From contig JAHDID010000005.1 in NCBI GenBank assembly GCA_020630975.1, forward strand, positions 1,493-65,492: a stretch of 64,000 bases of DNA. Direction: 5' to 3'. The stretch comes from Verrucomicrobiota bacterium (GTDB lineage: Bacteria; Verrucomicrobiota; Verrucomicrobiia; Verrucomicrobiales; DEV007). A program made the translations under genes and the position numbers. Positions 1-7,462 of the stretch are shown here, in pieces. Numbering within the stretch: position 1 is the first letter of the stretch; each line of letters opens with the position of its first letter. The notes beneath the pieces are model-generated. The model was not told where the DNA came from. It ran no database searches and saw nothing but the letters and a program-made list of their open reading frames with translations.

Positions 1-85
1 AGATGATGTTTGGCTTCCGCTCAGCAGCGTCGGCAGAGAGGATAGCAGTGAGTGTAAGAATCAGCAGGGATAAGATCGCTCGCAT
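1..85 (-). CDS. Secreted sulfatase, N-terminal fragment (runs off window)
   Basis: The reverse strand from an ATG at 85 encodes 28 residues up to the window edge. They form a hydrophobic signal peptide (MRAILSLLILTL...) with a small-residue cleavage region (ADAA), followed by ERKPNII. The pattern 'signal peptide, then K/R-PN-(I/V)(I/V)' is the usual start of exported type I sulfatases, and it matches the second sulfatase in this window (30562-32103), which begins HPNVIVIMADDLG after its signal peptide. Only the start is visible, so neither the formylglycine motif nor the substrate can be assessed. A purine-rich stretch (AAAGAGAA) lies just upstream of the ATG. The call is inferred from a short stretch. 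Confidence 0.5.
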   Translation of the reverse strand, partial: MRAILSLLILTLTAILSADAAERKPNII

Positions 86-211
86 TCATTCTCTTTAGGG
101 AATACGACGCGATGGTCAACCGGCGAAAAGGCGGAGCTATATTGGCTGAAGGAGGGGCTGCCTTCAGCTGCCCGGCAGGCTGAGCCATAGGTATTGGCCA
201 TTCTCGCTAGA

Positions 212-394
212 TCAGTTTTTTAAGCTGATCCAGATTGGCTTTTTCCTCAAAGACACTAGCGGTGGCAATGCAGAAATCAGGTATTGCCCGGCTGGTGATT
301 TCTCCTGCTCAACCTTTTCCTGCGAACACTCTATCGCGCGATGGATCTGCGGCGAGTGGAGTACTGGCTCAAGGATGGCCTCCAGAGTGGACAT
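212..394 (-). CDS. Possible small hypothetical protein
   Basis: A 60-codon frame between the sulfatase start and uvrB. A GGTGG sequence lies about 6 nt before its ATG. The product is a mixed, partly charged peptide with no signal peptide, membrane segment or motif that I recognise. It shares the strand with uvrB and would sit directly downstream of it, but nothing confirms that it is translated. It is the only candidate coding content between 86 and 433; otherwise that stretch shows nothing recognisable. Confidence 0.22.
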   Translation of the reverse strand: MSTLEAILEPVLHSPQIHRAIECSQEKVEQEKSPAGQYLISALPPLVSLRKKPIWISLKN

Positions 395-433
395 AGATCC
401 ACCATAGACTATTCAAGCGAGCTTTTCACCTGC

Positions 434-2599
434 TTAATACTTCACCTTCTTCCGCTTCGTCTTGCCCTTGGCCCCTGGTGTTGCTAGCTCGGGCTTGCCG
501 ATTTTCTTGCGCAGCGAATTGATCTGATCGCGGATCAGAGCCGCTCGCTCAAATTCGAGTTTGCCAGCGGCCTCGGCCATTTCTTCTTCGAGTTCTTTCA
601 GCACATTCAGATCGTCCAGCTCGGTGCCGCCGTCGGCGACCATGGCGTTTTCGATCTCTTTGCCCTCGACGAACATGCGCAGACTGCCCTGATCGCCTCG
701 CACGACACTCTGTGGGGTGATGCCGTGTTTTTCGTTGTGGGCTTTTTGCTTGTTGCGGCGGTAGTCGCTGATGTTGATCAGCGATTCGATGGATTTGGTG
801 ATTTTGTCGCAGAATAGCACCACCTCGCCATTCACGTGGCGAGCGGCACGGCCCGCGGTCTGGATCAGGCTGGTCTCGCTACGCAGGTAGCCTTCCTTGT
901 CCGCATCGAGTATGCATACTAGGCTGACCTCCGGGAGGTCGAGGCCCTCTCGCAGCAGGTTGATACCGACTAGAATGTCGAACTCTGCAGCTCTCAGCCC
1001 ACGCAGGATCTCGACACGCTCGATGGCATCGACATCGGCGTGGATGTAGCGCACCTTTAGTCCTACCTTGCGCAAGTAGTCGGTCAGATCCTCGGCGGTG
1101 CGCTTGGTCAGTGTGGTTACTAGGATTCGCTCGTTTATTTCGACTCGCTGGCGGCATAGCTCGATGGTTTCATCGATCTGGCCTTTCAGCGGCTTCATGG
1201 TGATGATCGGATCGAGTAGCCCTGTCGGGCGGATGATCTGCTCGACGATCAGGTCTGTGCCTTTCTTCCCAGGGTCAAATTTTTCGATCGCTTGTTCGGC
1301 ACCAGAGATCCGTGGTAGGCGCTCGGGAGTGGTCTCTTCTTCGCCGATTTTCTTTTTTCGATGTGGGATGAAGTCGGTATTGCCCACCACCGAGTTTTCG
1401 ATCTCCCAGCGGGCGGGAGTGGCGCTCACATAGAGCCGCTGGTGGGTGTCGCCCATGAATTCTGGAAACTTCAGGGGGCGATTGTCCAAAGCGCTCGGCA
1501 GGCGAAAGCCAAAGTCGACTAGGGTCTTTTTGCGCGAATGATCGCCCTCGTACATGCCACCGACCTGGGGTACAGTGGCGTGTGATTCGTCGATGACTAC
1601 TAGGTGCTCTTTTGGGAAAAAGTCGAGCAGGGTGCCGGGCTTCGATCCAGGCGGGCGATCGGTCAGGTGGCGAGAGTAGTTCTCGATGCCCTGGCAAAAC
1701 CCCATCTCCTTCATCATCTCCAGGTCATACTCGGTGCGTTGTTTGATGCGTTGGGCTTCGAGGTATTTTTCCTCTTTCTCAAATTTAGCCACCTGCTCTT
1801 TCATCTCGGCACGGATCTTGGAGATAGCGACGGCCATCTTTTCCTTGGGCGTGACGAACTGCTTGGCGGGGTAGAAAGTGAAGCGATCCAGCTTCATCCG
1901 GGCATTGCCCGTGAGCGGATCGATAGTCGAGATACGATCGATCTCGTCGCCGAAAAACTCGACTCGGATGGCTTCATTTTCCAGATAGGCGGGAAAGATC
2001 TCCACCACATCGCCGCGGGCGCGGAACATGCCACGGGCAAAGGCGATGTCATTGCGCTCGTACTGGATACCGACTAGCTCGCGGAGAAAATCGTCGCGGT
2101 CGCGCTCCTGCCCCACCGATACGGGGATCATCATGCCCTCGTAGTCGTCTGGGGAGCCCAGGCCGTAGATGCAGGACACACTGGCCACCACGATCACATC
2201 CTCGCGGGTCAGTAGCGAGCTCATCGCCGACAGTCGGTGGCGCTCGATCTCTTCATTGATGGAGGAGTCTTTCTCGATGTAGGTGTCGGTGCGTGGGATG
2301 TAGGCCTCTGGCTGGTAGTAGTCGAAATACGAGACAAAGTACTCCACCGCATTGTCGGGGAAAAAGCTCTTAAACTCGCTGAACAGCTGGGCGGCTAGCG
2401 TCTTGTTGTGGCTCATCACCAGCGTTGGCTTGCCCAGGTTGGCGATGATGTTGGCCACGGTGAAGGTCTTTCCCGAGCCGGTCACTCCGAGCAGCGTCTG
2501 GTGGCGATTGCCCTCCAGCAGAGATTTGGTGAGCTTGGCGATCGCTTGGGCTTGGTCGCCCTGTGGAGTATATTTGGATCTGAGGTTAAAATCTGGCAC
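434..2599 (-). CDS. uvrB: UvrABC excinuclease subunit B
   Basis: UvrB is the damage-verifying helicase of nucleotide excision repair. UvrA loads it on DNA and it then recruits UvrC for incision. The 721-residue product has Walker A GVTGSGKT at about residues 38-45, the downstream MSHNKTLAAQLF segment, the Y-rich beta-hairpin region (YFVSYFDYYQPEAY) that clamps DNA, a DEAD-type motif (VVIDESH), the GRAARH motif VI, and a C-terminal UVR domain (LEEEMAEAAGKLEFERAALIRDQI) that contacts UvrC. It is slightly longer than the usual ~670 residues because of a lysine-rich tail. The start is GTG with no clear Shine-Dalgarno. A copy of the ATTGTACCCTATT repeat lies 28 nt upstream, between this gene and the divergent hydrolase. 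Confidence 0.97.
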   Translation of the reverse strand: MPDFNLRSKYTPQGDQAQAIAKLTKSLLEGNRHQTLLGVTGSGKTFTVANIIANLGKPTLVMSHNKTLAAQLFSEFKSFFPDNAVEYFVSYFDYYQPEAYIPRTDTYIEKDSSINEEIERHRLSAMSSLLTREDVIVVASVSCIYGLGSPDDYEGMMIPVSVGQERDRDDFLRELVGIQYERNDIAFARGMFRARGDVVEIFPAYLENEAIRVEFFGDEIDRISTIDPLTGNARMKLDRFTFYPAKQFVTPKEKMAVAISKIRAEMKEQVAKFEKEEKYLEAQRIKQRTEYDLEMMKEMGFCQGIENYSRHLTDRPPGSKPGTLLDFFPKEHLVVIDESHATVPQVGGMYEGDHSRKKTLVDFGFRLPSALDNRPLKFPEFMGDTHQRLYVSATPARWEIENSVVGNTDFIPHRKKKIGEEETTPERLPRISGAEQAIEKFDPGKKGTDLIVEQIIRPTGLLDPIITMKPLKGQIDETIELCRQRVEINERILVTTLTKRTAEDLTDYLRKVGLKVRYIHADVDAIERVEILRGLRAAEFDILVGINLLREGLDLPEVSLVCILDADKEGYLRSETSLIQTAGRAARHVNGEVVLFCDKITKSIESLINISDYRRNKQKAHNEKHGITPQSVVRGDQGSLRMFVEGKEIENAMVADGGTELDDLNVLKELEEEMAEAAGKLEFERAALIRDQINSLRKKIGKPELATPGAKGKTKRKKVKY

Positions 2600-2626
2600 G
2601 TTACGCTTTTTGTAGCACCGTTTTTG

Positions 2627-2639
2627 ATTGTACCCTATT
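2627..2639 (+). repeat. Dispersed 13-mer ATTGTACCCTATT, single copy
   Basis: An exact copy of the 13-mer lies in the short divergent gap between uvrB (GTG at 2599, reverse) and the metallo-hydrolase (ATG at 2654, forward). The positions 21 bp on either side hold no second copy. Read on the reverse strand it is AATAGGGTACAAT, whose TACAAT resembles a -10 box 28 nt from the uvrB start. That promoter reading does not fit all other copies. See the related entries at 6146, 35131, 36665 and 46444. Confidence 0.7.
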
Positions 2640-2653
2640 GAAAAATCAGACTC

Positions 2654-3442
2654 ATGGACACTTCCACCGCAGAGATCACTTTTCTAGGCACTGGCACCTC
2701 GATCGGCGTGCCAGTGATAGGCTGCGACTGTGCGGTGTGTTCCTCTGATGATCCGCGAAACAAGCGGCTGCGTGCCTCTATCGTGGTCCGTACCGAGGAG
2801 AGCACCATCCTCGTAGATGCCGGGCCAGATCTCCGCCAGCAGGCGCTGCGCGATGGGCTGACCGAGCTGGATGCAGTAGTTTTTACGCATGCCCATAGCG
2901 ACCATGTGATGGGTTTTGACGATCTGCGGCGCTTCACGGTAGGGGAGGATGCTCTGCTCGATATCTATGCCAATGCATCGACCCTAGAGAGATTACAGGT
3001 CGCTTTTGAGTATGCTTTCAATGGGCAGAATCGATACTATGGTTATCTGAAACCTAAGTCACATCTGATCGATGGGCCATTCGAGGTAGGCGGGTGGCAG
3101 ATCACTCCGCTACCTGTCACCCATGGGAAAGTCGATACCATTGGGTTCCTTTTTAGTAAAGCTGGAGAGCGGCGTTTCGCCTACATACCCGATGCCAAGA
3201 CGCTATCGATAGAGGCGATGAATCATATACAGGGTATCCCTCTATTGATCATCGATGGTCTACAGCCGATGCATCACTACACGCATTTATCCATACCGGA
3301 GGCTATCGAGGTGGCGCAGCAGTCAGGGGCTAAACAAACTTGGCTTACCCATTGCTCATGCCGGGTGGACTATGCACAGACAGAGGCTGATTTACCCGAT
3401 GGGATTTCACTATCCTGGGATGGGTTAAAGCTTCAATGCTAG
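2654..3442 (+). CDS. PhnP-like MBL-fold metallo-hydrolase
   Basis: A 262-residue cytoplasmic metallo-beta-lactamase-fold hydrolase. The zinc-binding signature THAHSDH is at about residues 78-84, and later histidines (VTHGK, HHYTH, THCSC) complete the site. The N-terminal segment GTGTSIGVP followed by CDCAVC (Cys 24, 26, 29) is typical of the PhnP / phosphoribosyl cyclic phosphodiesterase branch, where those cysteines form a structural zinc site. In that family PhnP hydrolyses 5-phosphoribosyl-1,2-cyclic phosphate, but no phn genes are nearby, so the substrate here is open. The gene is divergent from uvrB with a 54-bp gap. Confidence 0.8.
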   Translation: MDTSTAEITFLGTGTSIGVPVIGCDCAVCSSDDPRNKRLRASIVVRTEESTILVDAGPDLRQQALRDGLTELDAVVFTHAHSDHVMGFDDLRRFTVGEDALLDIYANASTLERLQVAFEYAFNGQNRYYGYLKPKSHLIDGPFEVGGWQITPLPVTHGKVDTIGFLFSKAGERRFAYIPDAKTLSIEAMNHIQGIPLLIIDGLQPMHHYTHLSIPEAIEVAQQSGAKQTWLTHCSCRVDYAQTEADLPDGISLSWDGLKLQC

Positions 3443-3548
3443 CTTATTGGTTAGGTTTTGTTGAATAGATAGCAAAGGCTTTCTTTATAAAAATTTAAAA
3501 AACTTACTTTTTTATGAACTAAAGTGGGGTATTGTGAGTCTAGTACAT

Positions 3549-3632
3549 AAGGAACAATTGCAACGTCTAAGCAATAAGTCCACTCTTCATTACCAAATAC
3601 ATTAATATCCAGAAGACGCTGCGTTGTTCCTT
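3549..3632. promoter_or_regulatory. Inverted repeat upstream of the patatin gene
   Basis: The left arm AAGGAACAATTGCAACGTC (3549-3567) and right arm GACGCTGCGTTGTTCCTT (3615-3632) are near-perfect inverted repeats separated by about 47 nt. The right arm ends about 20 nt before the patatin start. The arms could pair in the leader RNA or form two half-sites for a dimeric regulator of the lipid operon. The surrounding gap 3443-3653 is AT-rich and otherwise shows nothing recognisable. Confidence 0.4.
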
Positions 3633-3653
3633 AACCTAGAAAGGCACAACCCT

Positions 3654-4664
3654 ATGACAAACCTCATTTCCAAATTACTCATGCGAGAGTTTGGTGTGGG
3701 TAAGAGGACAGCTCTAAGGGACGATGTAGCACTGTCTCATCAGACGATAGAACGCCCCCGTCCGCGTGTCGGTCTAGCTTTATCATCGGGAGCTGCAAAA
3801 GGTCTGGCTCACATCGGCGTTATTCAGGTGCTCGAGGAGCATGGCATAGAGATCGATGCGATCGCTGGGTCTAGTATGGGGGCCTATGTGGGTTCGATCT
3901 GGGCCTGTGGCAACCATGGTGAACGTCTCGAGGAACTGGCAGCCACGGTCAGGAGCAAGAAAGATACCTTAGCTCTGTTGGATCCGGTCTTTCCGCCGCG
4001 CAGAGGCTTTGTAAAAGGCGAAAAAGTTCGCCAAAGATTGGCCAAATCGATCGGGGAGTACACGTTTGAATCTTTAGAGAAAGAGCTACATGTGGTCACC
4101 ACCGAGCTGGATACATTGAGGCGTGTCACGTTCAGCTCGGGTCCGATTTTGGATGCTGTTCACGCCAGTATTGCGATACCTGGCTTCTGCGAACCGGTCA
4201 CCATCGATGGGGTGGAGTATACTGATGGCGGTGTCTCGGATCCGCTCCCTGTGAATATTTTGAAAGACCGAGGCGTCGATATCGTCATCGCCGTCTGCGT
4301 GATGCCTACTGCCACTGAATTACTTTATAAAAAACGGAAATTAGCGAAAACCGAGCCTAAAGGCTGGAGAAGCTGGGCTAATAAACACCTAAACTATTGG
4401 GCCGAAGGAAATATCTTTAACATACAACGCAGCTCGGATTTTGGTAGTCAGATGCGCCTGGCCGAGCTGTCTATGAAGTCTGCAGACATCAAGATCCGAC
4501 CGATCGTCTGCGATGCCAAGTGGCACGACTATGCTGGCTATCAGAAGTACATAGCAGTCGGTCGCGAGGCAACACTTTCGAAGATAGGAGAGATAAAGGC
4601 TCTCATTGGTTCCAAACAGAAAGGTGAAAATATACATGACGAAATTGCATGCCCGTTGGGATAG
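3654..4664 (+). CDS. Patatin-like phospholipase (RssA/NTE type)
   Basis: A serine lipid acyl hydrolase expected to release fatty acids from phospholipids or other lipids. From the ATG at 3654 (AGAAAGG about 9 nt upstream; an in-frame start at 3624 lacks this support) the 336-residue product shows GSSMG at about 72-76 with nucleophile Ser74, the oxyanion-type stretch SSGAAKGLAHIG at about 44-55, and the catalytic-dyad DGG at about 191-193. This is the full patatin core. It has no signal peptide, so it acts in the cytoplasm or at the inner membrane. It overlaps the next gene by about 29 nt and heads an acyl-CoA ligase/beta-oxidation run, so it plausibly supplies that pathway with fatty acids. 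Confidence 0.85.
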   Translation: MTNLISKLLMREFGVGKRTALRDDVALSHQTIERPRPRVGLALSSGAAKGLAHIGVIQVLEEHGIEIDAIAGSSMGAYVGSIWACGNHGERLEELAATVRSKKDTLALLDPVFPPRRGFVKGEKVRQRLAKSIGEYTFESLEKELHVVTTELDTLRRVTFSSGPILDAVHASIAIPGFCEPVTIDGVEYTDGGVSDPLPVNILKDRGVDIVIAVCVMPTATELLYKKRKLAKTEPKGWRSWANKHLNYWAEGNIFNIQRSSDFGSQMRLAELSMKSADIKIRPIVCDAKWHDYAGYQKYIAVGREATLSKIGEIKALIGSKQKGENIHDEIACPLG

Positions 4665-6132
4665 CTTGGATCGCGGTCAGCGTGAAAAGCTTCAGCTCGC
4701 TCGACTCAGATCATTCTTAGATAAAAAGGTCATTCCTTTTTCCAAGCACTACCGAGAGGCATTTAGTGAGATAGGGGTGACAGCTCAGGACATCCAAAGT
4801 CTGGAAGACTGGGCACAGATACCTTTTACCTCGAAGGTGGATCTATTACCCACTGAAGATGGGCAGTCTCCTGCTCGTGATTTCGTCTTGATACCAGATG
4901 AGGCAGTGCTGCGGTCACAGCCTGCTGTGTTGGCTCGAGGTATTCTGAGAGGGAAAAAGAATCTCCGCAAGGAGCTAGCCGAAGAGTTTCGCCCCATCAT
5001 GATGACTAGCACCACAGGTCGCTCGACCGAGTCGGTGCCATTTCTTTACACCCAGCACGATCTGGATAATCTCGCGATCACAGGTGAGCGCACCATGCTG
5101 CTAGGCGAGTCGGCTCAGGAGTATCGGCATATCAATATGTTTCCCTACGCGCCGCACCTAGCCTACTGGCAGACCTATTATTCCGGTATCGGGCACAATA
5201 CCTTTATGGTTGGCTCGGGTGGTGGCAAGGTGATGGGCACCACCGGGAATGTCACTATAGCTTCGAAGATCGATCCAGATGTGTTGATCGGTATGCCCAC
5301 TTTTATCTATCATGTCTTGCAGGTGGCGCTGGAGGATGGCGTGCGCCTACGGAATCTCAAGACCATCGTGCTAGGTGGCGAGAAGGTGCCCGATGGCATG
5401 CGCCGAAAGCTCCGGGCTATGGCGAAAGAACTGGGTGCAGTGGATCAGGTGGCAATCATCTCGACCTACGGATTCACCGAGGCGAAGATGGCTTTTCCAG
5501 AGTGCGTGGCGAAAGATGGTTCGAGTTCGGGCTTTCACCTGTTTCCAGACTTGGCTTTAGTCGAGATCGTAGACCCTGTGACGGGCAAGCCTGTCGGCGA
5601 GGGTGAGCCTGGTGAGATAGTCTACACCTCTCTAGATAGTCGAGGCTCGGTAGTGATGCGCTACCGGACTGGTGATCAGATCGAGCATGGGATCCATCAT
5701 GGAGTCTGTGATCACTGTGGACGACATATTCCTAGATTGATGGGTAAAATCTCTCGTGTCAGCGATGTGCGAGAGGTCGATCTCGGCAAGATCAAAGGCA
5801 CGTTGGTCAACTTTAGTGAGTTGGAGCATATACTCGATGACTTCGATGATATCGGCTCCTGGCAGATCGAGCTTCGCAAGCGAGATGACGATCCCTATGA
5901 GACCGACGAGCTACATGTGCACTTGCACTGCATCACTACAGTGAGTCGCTCGCATCTTGAAGTGAGGGTCGATGAGCGGTTCCTGGCGACGGCAGAGATC
6001 AAGCCCAATGAGATCCATTTCCATACCGGCGCCGAGATGCGAGAGCGCCAGGGGGTGGGAGTGGAGCTGAAGGAGCAGCGCTTTGTCGATAATCGTGCCA
6101 AGCCTGAAGTCGATCAGTCGGCCGTCTACTAA
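4636..6132 (+). CDS. AMP-forming acyl-CoA ligase, PaaK-like
   Basis: A roughly 498-residue adenylate-forming enzyme that would activate a carboxylic acid to its CoA thioester. The ATP-binding loop appears as TSTTGRSTESVPF, followed by STYGFTE (A5-like), VYTSLDSRG and YRTGD motifs, as in the phenylacetate-CoA ligase branch. A CDHCGRHIPRLMGKISR segment supplies the cysteine pair and core K/R region typical of that branch. The ATG at 4636 is preferred over an upstream in-frame start because AAAGGTGAA precedes it; it overlaps the patatin gene by 29 nt. Given its neighbours the substrate may be a fatty or aryl-alkyl acid rather than phenylacetate, since no paa oxygenase genes are present. Confidence 0.75.
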   Translation: MTKLHARWDSLDRGQREKLQLARLRSFLDKKVIPFSKHYREAFSEIGVTAQDIQSLEDWAQIPFTSKVDLLPTEDGQSPARDFVLIPDEAVLRSQPAVLARGILRGKKNLRKELAEEFRPIMMTSTTGRSTESVPFLYTQHDLDNLAITGERTMLLGESAQEYRHINMFPYAPHLAYWQTYYSGIGHNTFMVGSGGGKVMGTTGNVTIASKIDPDVLIGMPTFIYHVLQVALEDGVRLRNLKTIVLGGEKVPDGMRRKLRAMAKELGAVDQVAIISTYGFTEAKMAFPECVAKDGSSSGFHLFPDLALVEIVDPVTGKPVGEGEPGEIVYTSLDSRGSVVMRYRTGDQIEHGIHHGVCDHCGRHIPRLMGKISRVSDVREVDLGKIKGTLVNFSELEHILDDFDDIGSWQIELRKRDDDPYETDELHVHLHCITTVSRSHLEVRVDERFLATAEIKPNEIHFHTGAEMRERQGVGVELKEQRFVDNRAKPEVDQSAVY

Positions 6133-6145
6133 CAAAACAAGGAGG

Positions 6146-6179
6146 ATTGTACCCTATTTAATATTTTCTAAACCCTATT
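6146..6179 (+). repeat. ATTGTACCCTATT repeat plus a degenerate second copy
   Basis: An exact 13-mer lies at 6146-6158. Exactly 21 bp later, at 6167-6179, TCTAAACCCTATT matches nine of 13 positions and is followed by CAATG, just before the thiolase ATG at 6181. The block sits between the stop of the acyl-CoA ligase and the thiolase start, overlapping where a ribosome-binding site would lie (GGAGGA at 6141-6146 abuts the first copy). The 21-bp phase matches the multi-copy blocks at 36665 and 46444. Confidence 0.7.
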
Positions 6180-6180
6180 C

Positions 6181-7438
6181 AATGACGGAAAAAGAATCGA
6201 AAGAAATTGTAATTATTGATGGCACTAGGACGCCCTTTGCCAAGATGGGCACCGATCTGGCTGCTTTTGACGCAGTCGAACTAGGTAGAAGCGCAGCGCA
6301 GAGCCTAATGACTAGAACCGGCATCGATCCTGAGATGATCGATGAAACGGTATTTGGTTGTGTGTCGCAGCCTGCGGATTCAGCCAATGTGGCTCGTGTG
6401 ATAGCGATGCACGCTGGGGTGCCACAGGATAAGCCTGCATTCACAGTGCATCGCAACTGTGCATCGGGACTGGAAGCGATCACGACGGCTGCAGATCGGA
6501 TCCTGACAGGTAGAGGGGAAGTCTATCTAGTCGGAGGGACTGAGAGCATGTCCCGAGTGCCGTTATTGTTTCGACATAGAACGGCAATGAAGTTCGCTGC
6601 TTTGGCACGCTGTCGCTCTTTCGGGAGTAGACTTAGGCAGTTGGCCAAATTTAGGATCAAAGACCTATCACCAGTGGTCGGCCTGAAGCTAGGCCTATCG
6701 GACCCGATTTCGGGTTTGAATATGGGTCAGACAGCCGAGGTGTTAGCACGCGAGTTTGATATATCGCGGGCGGAGCAGGATGAGTTTGCCCTACGATCCC
6801 ACCACATGGCCATAAAAGGGCGAGAGAGGCTGGAGGATGAGATATCGTCTTTCATTCACCCAGATAAAGGCATGGCCCTGCGCACCGATAATGGAGTGCG
6901 CGATGGTCAGACCGAGGAGGCACTGGCGAAGCTAAGGCCCGTCTTCGAGCGTGATACGGGTACGGTCACTGCGGGGAATGCCTCGCAGATCACGGATGGG
7001 GCGGTCGCTCTGCTGATGATGTCTCGGGGTAAAGCCGAGGACTTAGGCCTCAGACCGCTTGGCCGCTTGGTGGACTATCAGTATGTGGGTTGCGATCCTA
7101 AAAAGATGGGACTGGGGCCTGCCTATGCGATTTCGAAATTGTGCGATCGAGTCGGTGAGAAGCCTGACGATGCCGACCTAGTAGAAATCAATGAGGCGTT
7201 TGCTGTGCAGGTGCTCGCTTGCGCTAAGATGCTCGCCGAAATGGGTGCTGATGTACCGATGGATCGCCTAAATGTAAACGGTGGGGCAATCGCTCTCGGC
7301 CACCCAGTGGGTGCTAGCGGAGCGCGGATCGTGCTGACTGCTCTGAAGGAGCTGGAGCGCCGCGATGCCTCAAAAGCTTTAATCTCGCTGTGCATTGGCG
7401 GGGGGCAGGGAGGTGCTGCCTGGATAGAAAGGATATAA
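6181..7438 (+). CDS. fadI: Acetyl-CoA C-acyltransferase (3-ketoacyl-CoA thiolase)
   Basis: Performs the final thiolytic step of beta-oxidation. The 419-residue protein from the ATG at 6181 has HRNCASG with acyl-accepting Cys93, NEAFA, the GHPVGASG histidine motif and the C-terminal CIGGGQGG cysteine motif, which together form a complete catalytic set. An in-frame start at 6083 would prepend 33 residues running through the 13-mer repeat and would overlap the ligase gene, so it was not used. The following gene is the FadJ-like alpha subunit, the order expected for a fadI-fadJ pair. The symbol is given for the type; fadA-type specificity cannot be excluded. Confidence 0.88.
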
Positions 7439-7462
7439 CCAACAACACCCAGATAAAGAAAT

